From NCBI GenBank assembly GCA_038373865.1, contig JAXGGA010001113.1, positions 104,891-168,890 on the forward strand: a stretch of DNA of 64,000 nucleotides, written 5' to 3'. The position numbers and the translations under genes were made by a program. The notes below the pieces were generated by a model. It was not told the origin of the DNA. It saw only the letters and a program-made list of their open reading frames with translations, and made no database searches. This DNA is from Uloborus plumipes. Its lineage: Eukaryota; Arthropoda; Arachnida; Araneae; Uloboridae. Shown in pieces: positions 1 to 13,728 of this stretch; the stretch's first letter is position 1, and each line of letters opens with the position of its first letter.

Positions 1-289
1 CATATCGCCAAGTTGGCGACAAATTTGGCGATTTTTTTTTTTTTTTTGAATTTGGGTTCAACTTGGCGTTATTGGCGATATTTTGCGAAAAATTCACTGA
101 ATGATATTAAAATCAGCAATATTTAGAAAATTAACCATTGCAAAATATTTTTTGCATTGTTTCGTGGCAGATTAGGGGAGTAAATATTTGAATTGTTACC
201 TTGCTTACTCCAAGCACTTTTTTTAACACTTAAGGCAACTACTAAGAAATTTACACGTAAAAGGAAGTAGTGTGGGGTCCATACCAGAT

Positions 290-1830
290 TTTTTTTAAAG
301 GCATAGCACATCATAAAAGCTATGGGAACAGTACGTGTATATTTTAAGGTAAAATAATTTTTAAAAATAACGATAGATTAATTGGAAAAAAAAATTCCTT
401 GAACGAGAATTTTTATTGATTCTTGCAACCGCAGGGCCCCATGACCACAGAAGCCCCGAAATTTATTCAGATATTAATCGTATGTATGTTAATTTAAAAT
501 ATACTGAATTTGTATTTTTATTTCCGTAATTATCTTTCCTTTAAACGAACTAAAGATAGGACCACCCAAAGAAAAATTAATCCCTCTTAAAAATTTGGGG
601 CTCAGACCTATTCCTGGGGGCGCATCTATCTAAAGAGCCTTAATTTTTTTTAAAGGCATTTCACATCATAAAAGCTATGGGAACAGTACGTGTATATTTT
701 AAGGTAAAATAATTTTAAAAAATAACGATAGATTAATTGGAAAAAAAATTTCCTTGAACGAGAATTTTTATTGATTCTTGCAACCGCAGGGGCCCCATGA
801 CCACAGAAGCCCCGAAATTTATTCAGAAATGTACATGATAAATGATTTACATATTGCTGAGATGTACAAAGGGGCCTTCAAAAATGCATTTTGACAGACC
901 CCCAAACCTGTAAATCAGCCACCGCATTCTGCCATTGAATCTTCAGGGGGTCTCCAAATTAGGTGGTCCCTAGTATTAGTAATTCAAGCCCTGCTTGGAT
1001 GCAGGGCCCTATTTTGAGCAGTCGTCCTATTGGCTTCAGCCCAAGCCTATATATCTCTCCCAAGCCTATAATCCTCATCTAACTGTCACTTTCCATGGGT
1101 TTTGAGCATTTCCCACTCAAACTTATGACTTTGCCAAGGCAACTCCTCAAATCCAAAAATTTTTGGTTTTGAAGATGTGATGCTGCCAACTAGGCCTGGG
1201 CCTTGGGTCCAATCTTTCTAAGAGGCCTCAATTTCTTAAAGGATTATGCACAGCATTAAAGTTATGCAAACAATATGAGTATTTTTAAGAAAAATAATAA
1301 AAAAGTAACTATTTATTAATTGGAGAAAAAAAAAAACTTCCTTGAACGAGTATCTTTATTCATTATACCTGGAACGGATTTACCATACTGCAACTGTGAA
1401 GGCCTCCATGGCCATAGAGGCCCCTCAGAGGGTTCAAAAATGCACATAATAAATGATTTACATAGTACTGAGATGGACAAAGTGGACCCTCAAAAATGTA
1501 TTTTAACGGGGCCCCTAGTCACGCTGCATTATGCCACTGAATTTTTAGAGGGGCTTCAAATTATTGTGGGCTTTGGGCCTCAGTATTAGTTAGTTGGGCC
1601 CAGCTTAAATGCAGGCCCTATTGGGAGCAATCACCAATCAGTCCTATTGGCTTTGGCTAACTGTCAATTTCCTTGGGTTTTGAGCATTTTCCACTCAAGT
1701 TCGTGACTTTCATTGGCTTTTCCTCAAATTGAAAATTTTTATTTTTGAGAATGTGACAATCCACGGTTTCGAGGCCCCCTGCCTTTCTGAGGCCCCAGGC
1801 TCGCGCCTCATGCGCCTATTGGGTGATCCG
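290..1830. repeat. Unclassified repeat in two tandem ~590-bp units plus a partial copy
   Basis: A ~180-bp segment at 290-472 recurs almost unchanged at 641-828 (shared CCCCATGACCACAGAAGCCC). The longer unit 641-1207 recurs, more diverged, at 1226-1810: shared TTAATTGGA...CCTTGAACGAG, ATAAATGATTTACATA, TCCTATTGGCTT and GAGCATTT-CCACTCAA in the same order. The ~90-residue ORF inside the last unit is not a gene. Confidence 0.75.
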
Positions 1831-2028
1831 CTACTGGGTAGGGGTAACTTTTTATCAACTTAGTAAATTGAATTTCGAAAAAAAGTTTTTTTTCGATACA
1901 CCCTATTCTATAAATGTAATTTTAGAAGAATCAGCTTTCCTTTTTGCAACTTTGGTTAAAACGGAAGTGAGGAAAATGTAATCCTTTAAATAAATGATTA
2001 ATAATTTCATGATTAATAAATTCATGAA

Positions 2029-2911
2029 AATGTTTCTGGAAACATGAATTGTTTTGCCGATGATGTCAAACTTATGGGGGTTGTAGAAAATGACGAACAA
2101 ATAAATCAGCTGCAACAGGATTTGGATCATATTACTAAATGGGCAGACAAGTGGGGTATGGCAGTTAATGTTGGGAAATGTCAAATGTTGCATTTCGGTC
2201 ATGGAAATAAGCATACAAGCTATTATTTTCAGGGTTCAGTCATTAGTAGGGCAGATAATGTTATGGATCTAGGTGTCTTAATAAATCAGGATTTCAAGTC
2301 TAGTCAACAGTTCAGCATAGCTAGTAACAAAGCCAATAGGATGCTTGGGTTTATTAATAGATCTATTTCAAACAAATCTAAGAAGGTTCTTCTGCCTCTA
2401 TATAGAAGTTTAGTAAGACCTCATTTGGAGTATGCTGTTCAGTTTTGGTCTCCTTATCTGAAGAAAGGCATTAATTTATTGGAAAGGGTACAAAGAAGGG
2501 CTACAAGGTTAGTAAATGGGTTTTCTAATTTAGACTATGATTCCAGACTTAGAATGCTTAATATGTATAGTCTTGAGCGAAGGAGAGCCAGAGGGGACAT
2601 GATTCAGTTGTTTAAATTTATTAAAATGAATGATGTTACGGGGTTAAATTTTCGCACGGAAAGCAGGACAAGGGGTCATTGTTCTAAGCTGTTTAAATCT
2701 CAGGCTAATCTTGAAATTCGAAAAAATTACTATTTTAGCAGGGTAGTGGGAACTTGGAACAGCTTACCGGAAGAGGCGGTAAAGAGCAATGGAGTAGATG
2801 GCTTTAAGAGGGCCATTGATCTTCATTGGGGTCTTTAATTTGACTAGGACCAGCCAAGTTGGGCCCAGAGCCTGCTGCTGGTCGCCACATTTGTATTTGT
2901 ATTTGTATTTG
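2029..2911 (+). pseudogene. 5'-truncated non-LTR retrotransposon (CR1/Jockey-like LINE), copy 1
   Basis: A 264-codon open frame at 2044-2838 covers the C-terminal half of a reverse transcriptase. It starts at the FADD catalytic box (MNCFADDVKLMG) and continues through the thumb region with [20 protein letters not shown] and LLERVQRRATRLV, typical of the CR1/Jockey group. The 3'UTR is short and ends in a (TTTGTA)n tail at 2889-2911. The endonuclease and N-terminal RT are missing, so this is a dead 5'-truncated copy, although the remaining frame is unbroken, suggesting fairly recent insertion. A second copy begins at the same point at 42444. Confidence 0.9.
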
Positions 2912-3305
2912 ATTGTCTCTCGAATATATAAAGCTATCTTCTAAATCAGATGTAAACGTAATGTTTCACATAAATGTAGTTTCGAAGACTGCATGTGTCA
3001 ACTGCACTTTCAAACAATCTTTAAATTGTTTCATGTGCATTATAAATGTTTTAAACTGTGAACACATAACAACACTTTATTTTTATGTTTTTTTTTTTTT
3101 TCCATCTAGACTGAAACAGTTTTACTCCTAGAAATCAAGTCTTTACACGCATGTTATTACTATAGCCGTCCCTTTAAAAAGTCTCACCGAACCCTAGGAT
3201 ATCAGCGCCAAATGACTAAAGTGGCAGAAATTGTAAGTTCTGCTTGTACGCTCTTTTTTGCCCGTCTGGCTAGCCGTTTAAGGATCGCAGGTAGCCATGG
3301 TTAGC

Positions 3306-5013
3306 GTAAGTGGGCCCGCTTTTTAGAACAGTTTATTTTTAAAGTCTTATACGAAAGTTTTAAAGCAAAACAGCTTAAATTCGTTGACTTATTTTATCTT
3401 GGACATTATTAACAAATACAAGTTCAGCTTTCATTCCTAAAAATATGCTTCAAATATTTTTAGCTATGGTATTCTGTACAAAATGACGTGGAGGACCCAC
3501 TTACCCCCTAGGAAGGGGTAAGTTGGCCACCCCCGGTTATTTATATTTAAAGTGAGCATGTCTAAAAAGGGGGTTTGTGGGTCTTACCTGATGAAGTATG
3601 TAAAGTTTTAGTAGGAATTTTTTTTGCTAAATGTGTCCATTAAAGAGATATCTACTTACATTTAAATGTGTATGATAGAAAATTACAAAGCGGAATACAA
3701 AACAATTGTGTCTGTGAAATTCATTAAAAGCCGTTAGGCATATTTTTTGCTTTTACATATAAATTACTGTTGAATAAACATAATCGAGTCGATTAAGATC
3801 AATTTTAGTAAAATAGAAAAAAATTATAGGTTGAAAAAAAAAAAACGGAAACACTTAATGGTAGCGTCTATTTGAAGTTTTCTGGGGGACAAACATTGTC
3901 ATTTCATCCTCAGTTATAATTCTAACATCACCTACATCAAGCCGAAAAAAATCGTAGCTATTTCTAGTCGTCCTATCAAATTTTGCAGTATCTTTTTTCA
4001 TTTGTTTCATCTTTTAAATTCAGATCTTCATAATACTTTATGGTTTTCTTTGATGCAAGTTTCACAAATGCATAGTTATCAGCTTTTGCAGTTTTTGTAG
4101 CTGAACCAACAATTTCTTCTAGGTCTCCATAATTATCTTTCATTTCATCATAGAAATTGCTTCATCAAAACTGCTTTTCATTTTGAAATCATCATTATTA
4201 TAAGGGGGCCCACTTACACCATAGTGAGGGGGCCCACTTACCCTATTAGAGAAAAACCACGTGGTAAGTGGGACCCCTCCCCCTAAAACTTATTAGTAAT
4301 GCTTTGCGTAAAAAATTTTATTGCAATGTGTACGTTTGGTTAAACTTTACAAGAAAACTTGATAAACACAGATAAAATAATAAAAACTAACATTGAAGCA
4401 CTTGTTTGAAAAATGTTGCTTGAACTCGCAAAAAAAATTTGTTTTGGAAACTTTTTTGACATAAATTATATGATCCAAGAAAAAGTTCCATGAAATCCAA
4501 ATTCATGCAAAAGCAATCACTATGATGCAATTTCACATGATAAGAGCAAAAAAGTGAAAAACATATCGCTACTTGAAAATGAACAACGGCATATCTGCAA
4601 AACACGACTTTTCAGGAGAGCGTTTCAAAGTTTTTGCAGTAAAACGACATTTTGAAGTAAAATGGTATTAAGGGTACTTATGTCAAATCAACTTACATAG
4701 ACATAGATGATAGACACTCCAAGCACTTATTCAGAACTGACACAATGGCGGCTGTGTCGTTGTTTACTGGGAAAAGCGCGCCAAAATAATAACTATTCAC
4801 AACGATATTAACGATTGCTGCGTGATATTTTGAAACTAGAGATATGCCGATAATACCACAAGAAAGAGTAAAAAAAAACAGAATTTTTTGATGTAATAAA
4901 AAAAAATCGATTTTTGCAGATATGCCGTTGTTCATTTCAAGCAGCGATATGCGCATTTGAGTTTTTAAGGGGGGTGGCCCACTTACCCCAGTGGCTCACT
5001 AACCCGAACCAAC
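3306..5013. mobile_element. ~1.7-kb unclassified element with reiterated GTAAGTGGGCC motif
   Basis: GTAAGTGGGCC occurs at the left edge (3306) and its reverse complement GGCCCACTTACCCC at the right edge (4976). Further copies lie at about 3498-3530 and 4205-4275 in both orientations. An inner inverted repeat pairs 4563-4603 with 4915-4955 (ATATCGCT...CAACGGCATATCTGC). There is no ORF of note. Boundaries are approximate, and no target duplication is clear. Confidence 0.5.
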
Positions 5014-5029
5014 CCTATATTTTACCAAT

Positions 5030-6575
5030 CCCAGTACGAAATGTTATATAACCCTTTGTATATTATAAAATACCATACTGGATTGGTAACACGATTTAAA
5101 ATTAAGGCTTCGGACAAGGGGGGAATGTTGTGATCCCCACCCCAAGCGATGACTCAAATTGAAACACTGGTATGTTTTCCTAACAATGCAAAAAGCATGA
5201 AAACCCCTCCCTTTACGAAATCCTGGGCACGGGCCTGCATAACACGAAGAAAGAATTGCAAGAAAACATCGGTAACGCACGCATCAGTTTCGTTACAAAT
5301 ATCTTCTACGTCGACGCTGCCGACATCACAAATCTCCCGCAATATGATAGCTGAAGATCCCTAAAGATTCGAGAATAAAAACACCTTATTATGTCCATGG
5401 TAATACGTTTCTTTTCCATTATGCAAAAATAGATTGAAAAATTAATTTATTTTGTGTCTTAATTTCCGCTGCCGACGTGACACTTCATTTGGCAGAAACG
5501 GAAAACTCAAGATTGAACAAATCTTACCTGTAATTCAATGCAACTGAAATGAAAACTTTCGATCGAAACTTAAACATCATATATTAGGGCTTCACCCAGC
5601 GCGTTTTATTAATACCAAAAAATGCTTTGTCTTGAAATGATCATCGCGGAAGTTTGCGTTCTCGTCACGTTATGAAAACTTGTGACAAGCAGAAATTGCA
5701 TTTTTTTAACCAACACAAATTCATTTTATCTTCAACCCAAGAGTTAATCTTCATGGACGAACATAAAACACGTTATTTTCTTCAGTATATGTTTCTACTG
5801 CGATGTTTTGCAATCGACATGATTTTTTTTAATTTTTGGATTCGAATGTGTGACGCGCTGCCGACGTGACATTGAAGCAATAAAAAGAGTTGTCACGAAA
5901 AAGAGCAAAATCTAAAAATTTTGTTATGGATTGTATGTGCGACGAAGTTTACAGAATGGAAATCTAAACATTTTTGGTTTTTATTTGGAAGTTCTTGGGA
6001 AAAACATTTGTGACTTAAATTAATACTTTTCTAGATATTCACCTATAAGCAAAAACAGTCTGATATATTAATTAAAAGTACGAGAAATAGTTTTTAAAGT
6101 TTCCCAAATTTCTTGCAATTTTTAACATAATCCAAACTTGGTACATTGAAAAATAATGAATGTTATTAAGAAATTGTTGGAGTAATTTTCAAAGCCACAC
6201 CTGTTCAATTTATTAATGAATGCCTCATAATCTAGTACTGTATCATATGGTTGAAAAATAAAAAATGAAAAAGCACCGCTAATAACAAACCTTTATAATA
6301 ATTTAATATTCTGCCATTGGAAAGCTATTTATTATCTTGGTTTGGTGGTTAAGTGAACGGGGGAGGGGGGGGTGGATTTTACGGTCAAAACCTAAAGTAG
6401 TTTAACAAAGTAAATATAACTACACAGTTAAGCATTAGGTTGTTTGAATCAAGTTGCTTAGGTAAGAATATAAACTTCAAAAATTGTCGAGTGCAAGGAA
6501 TATACTATGGTGCAGTATAGGAAATTTATTAACCACACGGTTTTTTTTTTTTTTTTTGTCTGAAAAATCACCAAG
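5030..6575. other. Intergenic AT-rich sequence, only fragments recognised
   Basis: A short hAT-like end (reverse complement CAGGCCCGTGCCCAGGAT) is present near 5220-5239. The phrase GCTGCCGACGTGACA recurs at about 5468 and 5858, with a diverged version at 5316. Nothing here supports a gene. Confidence 0.5.
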
Positions 6576-6580
6576 ATATA

Positions 6581-7231
6581 CAGGGTGTCCACTCCAATCG
6601 TGGACCAATAGCTAATTTCTAAACCGTTAGAGATAAGCATATGGTTTATTTAGGAAAAAACCTCCAAATTACAAAAGGAATTTTGGGTCTATTCAATGTT
6701 TTTCAAAAAATCAAATTTTGAAAGAGTTACGAAATTTAAATTTTTATACAGCCCCCCAGTCCTATCAATCATATTTAGTAAAACATTCTTGACACTGTAA
6801 CGTTTAAAACTAAAAAAAAATCACTCTTCTACCACAAAAATTGACCGAGTTATGACGTTTTGAAAAATCAAGATTTTGCATTGTTTCATGACGTCATCGA
6901 GAGATCGCTTAAGGGACCGTATGCGAAATCCTTCAAAATCTTGATTTTTCAAAACGTCATAACTTGGTAAATTTTTGTGGTAGAAGAGTGATTTTTTTTT
7001 AGTTTTAAACGTTACAGTGTCAAGAATGTTTTTCTAAATATGATTGATAGGACTGGGGGGCAGTATAAAAATTTAAATTTCGTAACTCTTTCAAAATTTG
7101 ATTTTTTGAAAAACATTGAATGGACCCAAAATTCCTTTCGTAATTTGGAGATTTTTTCCTAAATAAACTATATGCTTATCTCTAACGGTTTAGAAATTAG
7201 CTATTGGTCCACGATTGGAGTGGACACCCTG
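6581..7231. mobile_element. Foldback MITE, 651 bp, ends CAGGGTGTCCACTCCAATCG
   Basis: Two ~315-bp arms are near-perfect reverse complements around a short spacer at about 6885-6935. The left end CAGGGTGTCCACTCCA is mirrored by TGGAGTGGACACCCTG at the right end. The flanks GATATA and TATATA suggest a TATA or TA target duplication. The same short peptide can be read from both arms on opposite strands, a result of the palindrome and not a gene. Confidence 0.9.
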
Positions 7232-7239
7232 TATATAAC

Positions 7240-10200
7240 TTTCAACTCCTATTGTTTATATCTTGAGAGGGCTTATAAAAAGCAGGCACAAGAAATGCCT
7301 TTCATTCATCCAATCCGATACTTGTTGGAAAATTTAATTTTTGCTCTAGTATCGCTTACACTTGAACAAAAATGCAGTAAAAAAAAATAAATAAAGATAC
7401 ATAGTAAACCGTTTGCTTACAGAAAATATTGTATTTTAGAAATGCAGGATTATGCTTGGAAAGGAAAGTAATTCACTGATTCAATTAGAAGCAAAGAGTA
7501 ATTCAATTGATTATTTTGAGAAAAGATCTATTTGTAAGTTGATCCCCCTCTCTACTTTTTTTTCTACATGTTTTTTAAAATTAATAAAACATTTAAATCT
7601 TTCATGTTGAAAGAGTAACTAAGAATTTTATTACTTTTCTTTGTGATCAGATTTTTTTCCCTCATAACAAAAAAATATATTATTTTGTAAAAATATAATT
7701 AATTGCAACAATTCTGAACAAAAGTTGTTTAATTTTTACCAAAGTACTTTAGGGTTAAAAAAGAAGCAATTTTGCATTTTATGCCCTTGCAGGCAAATAA
7801 CCTCATATCCACTTTATTTCCATCTTTAAATAAACTTTACAATGTAATTATCCAGTTGTACATAATTTGTCAAATATTTATATTTAGACTAATTTTAAAT
7901 ACACACACCTTCATTAATCAAAAAGTACTATTAATATACTAATCAAACAATGAGAACAAAATAGTGCTTCTTCTCCCCTTTCTCAAGAATCATATCACAG
8001 TTCAACTAAAACTCAATTTATACTTTCAGAATTTTGTTTTATTCCACACATAAATTTATTTTTCCCCCCTTCTCTCTCCATAAAAATCAGTTTGTTAAAT
8101 GGAAGCCTCTTTTTATATACACACATAGTATTTTTAAAATATACATTTTAATGCTTACAAAATTTACACATGAATTCTTCCTTTTAGATCAACATGTTGT
8201 ATGCTTTGAGGAGCAAACTGTTTTTAATTGAATAAATGTTAAAGTCAAAATAAATCATATTTCATCTTGTAAACCTTTTGTTCACTATCAACAATAAAAT
8301 AGTTTAAACAGACAATATACAGATCTTCGGGTTTTGGGACCGTAAGAGATGTCTACACATATAATGTAGAAGTAACACATATATGTAAAGAACAACATGA
8401 ACAAGCATTATACAGAAACATTCATTAGTGTAAACTATAAAAATGCATTTATTTATTTTTTGTAATGAAGACCATTAACATAGAAAACTTAGCTGCACAT
8501 TTTTGAGTATTGTTTAACATTTATTTTCATTACAAAGTTGGTTCAGAGATTCAAATTTTGTATTTTATCCTATTGCAAAAAGTATGGTCCCAAATGTTAA
8601 AAATACATCATCAATATGTATATATTAAAACCATGGAACTATTACACATAGGCACAAAATTGCAAATAGTAAAAAATTGTATATTTGTATTCGCAAGACA
8701 TGAACCAGATCTATGTTAAATACACATTATTTTTCCAAATAGTCTCATGCAGGTAAAAAATAATTTATGATCTCAAATGTTGTGTTCAATAAATAAAATA
8801 TTTTTGGAACAATGTTTCTTTGACATTTCAGCTATCATTTTTATGTTTTAAAAATTTGCAGTAAAATTATAATGTGAATCTGTTAATGTATTACAACGTA
8901 AGATATAAAACTTAGAGCAAAAATAAAAAATGCCAAGTAAAGGTAGTTTCAAGAATAGTTCTCGGCCCAAAAAATCAACAACCAATTAAAATAATTGATA
9001 TGAGAATTAATAGGGGAAATTTAACTCAATAACACACTAATTGATTTTCCACAAACTAAATAACATATTCTCTAATCCATCACAACACACAAAATGTAGT
9101 ATTATGGTAGGCAAGAATGGAAAATAACTAGTGTCTGAAATATCTTATTTTGTATTGGAGAAAACAGCAAATGTCACAAGAAATAAACGTATAAAAGTAA
9201 AATTAACAACATTAAGCAAGCAGATATGTACTTTGTTAAAATTGTTAATTTTTACCTTTACTAAATAGTGTGTTACTCATTTTCACATTAGAGTGCTCCT
9301 CTGAGAAGTTTAGAAACAACCTTGACAATGCTGCGCTTTTTTTCATTAATAGGAAAGGCTAATTGCCACAGTTTTGAGTTTAAAATACGTTTGCAAAATG
9401 ATTAGGAACGTGACTCAACTCACTTTGGCATCAATTACGCTTTTCTATAATCCAAAAAAAGAGGAATCATTTTGTATCTATGTCAGAAGTCAACTTTCCA
9501 GAGGAGCACTATACATACTGCAAATGTATGGTTTTTTTACCAGATTAAATACTCACATGCAATTAAGAAATAATACATGTATCTATTTTTCATAATATGT
9601 GACTAGTATGCAATTTTACCTCTATCACAGATTTGAACTGTAAACAAAATTTGCGCTTCTTTTTAAGACTTATAGACCATTTCATTTACAGAAATTTAAA
9701 ACTTGAGAACACATTTTTTAAAAAAGTAACCAACAGCTTTTAGTAATCAAGTGACTGCACAACCTTTCTAGTATTTCTATCAAATGCAAAAGTTGTTCTA
9801 TTGCACAACACATGTAAATTGCAAGTTAATACTTTTATGCTCAATGTGTAATTCATGGAATCTAATAAAGTAAAATTAATTTGCAAAGAAAATTGCAAAT
9901 ACATTGTTTCAAAACTACAACAAACCTTTTTTCAACCCAAGAAAATGAAGGCATATGACAAAACTTAAGATTATTATACTTATAACTGCTTAGTCTAAAT
10001 ATTTCCAGACTTAGAATGAAAAAATTGGTAAATAAAAGCATTATCAAAAGAAATTACCAGAAGTGACAATAATTACCTATAACCTAAAGGGAATAAAAAT
10101 ATTAAAACGAGTATCAAGTTTGAGTGAAAAAAAAATAGAGGCTTTACAATGAGTACACAAAAAGGAGCATGCACAGTCATTATATGGTGTACACACACCT

Positions 10201-13200
10201 AAACAAGCTTCACAAAATGTAAGATCTAGAGGATGAATATATGTATATTATTTTATTAAACTAAAATAAGATGTGTGGTTGGAACTGCGTTTCATTAATG
10301 GGGTAGAAGAAATGCAAAAGGACATTCTGAAACAATTTATTACAAAAAAAAAAAAAAAAAATATCATCAGAAATTCCTAAATTTAAAAAGAAGGTCAATG
10401 GTCATCTATTTCAAAAAAAAAAAAAAACAAGTTTGGATTTGATATGCATGCTGAAACTCAATGTGTGTTATACTTTTTTTTTTTTTTACCTAGACAGAAA
10501 AGCTGGAATAAATTTGCTCTGTATGAGTATAAAATATTAGCAAAATTGATCAATAACAAATAACAAGTCAGCAGTTAAGATTGGAATTAGATCAAAGATT
10601 ACTGATTATCATAAATTTTTAGCTAAGAAATAAATTCAAAGAGCACTAATAAACAAGAGTTACCTTGTGTAACCCATTAAAAATATAACACAGTTTATAG
10701 CTACCAGTTGACTCAAAATAAGAGTTCTGTGATATTTTTGTTGGATAGAATAAAACAACACACCTATAGTATATACCCTGTTTTTTTAATCCAAACATTA
10801 ACCAAAATGTGAATACTTAACAGAATAAAATTCAACAACTAGAATCTTTGAAACAATTGCAACCATGAAAAAGAGGTCACTGAAAAAGAATCAATAATTT
10901 AACATACACACAATTTTGCAAACAGTAGAAGCTTGTCAAAGGACTTCCACCAACAAATAATCAAGCTAAGCAAAATCACATTGTTTCAGTTCTCTTTAAT
11001 ATGTAAAACATTTATACTACTATTTATTTATTTTAAGTGTCCCCTAACAGGGCTGTCACTGAGGTCTGTTACTAAAGATAGTTGTTATAGCAGTTTGAAA
11101 TATGAAAGTTTCTAAAATAGTCACCAGATGCAGATGATAGTTTCTGAAATATACTCCCATTTTAATAGCAGTTATACAAAATTAATGGAATGATATGTCA
11201 GTAAATAGTCATATCTTGGGGTGGTATATAAGCGGAACCATACATTAGGGGGATAGAACTATACAATGGGCATTTTCCGAAAATTTTCCTTAAACAATCC
11301 TTGATGAAAAACACTTCTCAAAACATTTTCTAGATTTTAGTCCAATCCTTTTAAAAGATTGCTAAAGAGTAATTAAAAACCTTCTAATATAATTGCTTAT
11401 TATGCAACTGATAACTGAAAACAACAGGAAAAACTGATTGAATAAAAAGAAATGAAGCATTCACAGCCTCAGTTTTCAGAAAATGACTGTTATAAGTCTA
11501 CAAGAAACTACAAATCAAAATTTTATTGACAGTAATTCAGAATGTCCAACAACAGTGAATGGAAATAGTAGAAGCGGAAACGAACTTTTTACGAAAATCG
11601 AGATCATATATCAAAACTTTTCAAACAAAAACATGAGCATTATACACGTGTGATGATGAATATGCTTATTACATTTCATTTTTCTACCTTTTAAAGCACT
11701 TTTCTAAACAATGTGTTTAAGGTTCAAAATATTTTTTTTGGAAAGTAGGAGGTAATCTTACTAGCAAATTTTTGAATTATTTATTTATTTATTTATTTTT
11801 TATTTTATTTATTTATTTTTTTTTTTTGCTCTACAGAGGAATAGAAGGTAGCTAATATATTTTAGTCTCTTTCTTTTTCAACTAAAATAGTTATTGTTTT
11901 TTATAATTGATTGTAAAACTCGTTTATGGCCGTGTTTTGGCTAAAATAATTGCCTTTGCTTCAAAATAGTCCCTTCAAGCACTTTTTAACAGACAGTGGC
12001 AACCCTGCATCAATCTCAGATGGATAATTTTTGTGGCATTTACACAAAATTAAAACAAAGCTTCTAAATATTGCGTAGCCATTAGTTCACATTCATTTAA
12101 GATGACTTTTGGATTAACTAAAATAATATCAACAAATAATTTAAATATATAGGATGATATTTCTAACATTTGCATCAGAACACATAGAGCTTACGATTAA
12201 AAATACATAATTCTATATCATGAAGGTAAAATCAAAAACATTTTCAAAGAAAATAAATTTTAGACGTAGCTATAATTTTAAGATCTCACAGAGGAACATA
12301 CATGCATAAATAAGAAAACTATTTTTAAATGGAAACGTTGAGTGGAAAAAGCATTTGATTCAACTAAAACAGACAAATTTTACAGAAAGAAAAGATAGGT
12401 GACACCGAGTTTTAATCCACTCTAATAACAGAGTATATCACAGACATTACTTTAGCAGCTTAGATGAATAAAAACATTATTTCTAAAATACTGATTTGAT
12501 AGAAATGATTACATGCTTTAAAATACCTGTACAAATGAAATTTTTTTTCATCATGACAAAAATAAGTTCTTTTTCCCCTAAAAAATATTATTTTAAATTT
12601 ATAAATTCTGTTCACGCATTTTTGGACCCTAGAAAGAAAACTTTTGTAACTAGCAAACATTGCATTTTTCAAGATCTTGATTCAAATAATGTTTTTTGTG
12701 TTTTTGCTTCTGCCAATCTGAAATACTAAAGCAGTTTGTGAGTATTGTATGAGTGGATTACACATAGCAGTTGCAGTTCAAGACTGGATGAAAGCAAAAC
12801 CATGTTAAAAAATGGCTTGAATTAAGACTCAAAAAAGAATAAATAAATAAATAAAATGTTTGCTAGTAATGAGTTCACTCTTCAGGGTACAAGATTAAAG
12901 AAGTTTCAACTATTTCAAATCATCAGGAAAATGATGAACACTTCAACTAAAGACATAACACAAAAATGACTTTTAAAGCCACAACAAAACAAAAAATTAC
13001 AAAACAGGACAATTTTTTGAGTATAAAAACTAAAGTGTAAATTTTATATACATGTAAAATATTTAAGATTCTACTATGAAAAAAAATAACAAAAAGTGTT
13101 TATATGCTTTTAATGCGTTTTTTAGGGAAAGACCAATAGCATGCACCACACAACTAGCAAGGAATTACAGATGTAAAGAATTACTAGTAACAAAGGTGTA

Positions 13201-13700
13201 TCACAAAGTTTCATACCATGTATAAAATGCAGTTTCAATTTCAAGTAGAACCTTTTTCAATTAGCTTGAAATAAAAGATTTGACTGAATCATTGATTATT
13301 TGTCAGATAATCAAATTCACTAGAAAAATAGCTGTATTGAAATGAGTTCTATAAATCACATCAAAAAGAAAAAGTAGTTGCCTAATGAAGTACCTCTTAT
13401 TTTTCAATTTATATATTTGGTAAGAAATTTTAAGAAATAAAATCTGTACAATGATATTGGTTCTTGAGATTCACTGCATAAAAGCTAAGAGCATATATAT
13501 CAGCTAATCATACAAAAATATGTTCTCTTTTAACATGGATTTTTTTTTTCTTAAAAGGATGAGAAATGCCAACATGATGATTTCAATAAAAGGGTGCAAC
13601 ATAATAGTTGGCATCATGTGAATAAAACGCATTCATGATAAAAGAGGCTTGAGAATAAACATCAACAGTCCATGTCAACTGCACACATATAAACATCTCA
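7240..13700 (-). other. Repeat-poor AT-rich stretch, probably including the BZW 3'UTR
   Basis: About 6.4 kb downstream of the BZW stop codon without credible ORFs, terminal repeats or transposase fragments, unlike the rest of the window. It is T-rich on the gene's strand. An (ATTT)n microsatellite lies near 11779-11825 and A runs near 10345 and 10413. Part of it is likely the 3'UTR, but I cannot place the polyadenylation site. Confidence 0.4.
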
Positions 13701-13708
13701 TATTAAAA

Positions 13709-13728
13709 TTAATCTTCGCCTTCCGATT
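13709..13728 (-). CDS. BZW1/kra: BZW exon 13, terminal coding exon with stop
   Basis: Only 20 nt are coding. They finish Glu414 and encode SEGED followed by TAA, giving the acidic C-terminal tail typical of BZW proteins. The acceptor is TTTTCAG. The exon presumably continues into the 3'UTR at lower coordinates. Confidence 0.93.

Noticed and set aside
1320..1589. 89-codon ORF in the tandem repeat
   Set aside because: It lies inside a repeated unit, its frame is not kept in the sister unit, and no motif is visible.
6458..7390. Two ORFs on opposite strands encoding the same peptide start (MLISNGLEISYWSTIG)
   Set aside because: The identity comes from the palindromic arms of the foldback element, not from duplicated genes.
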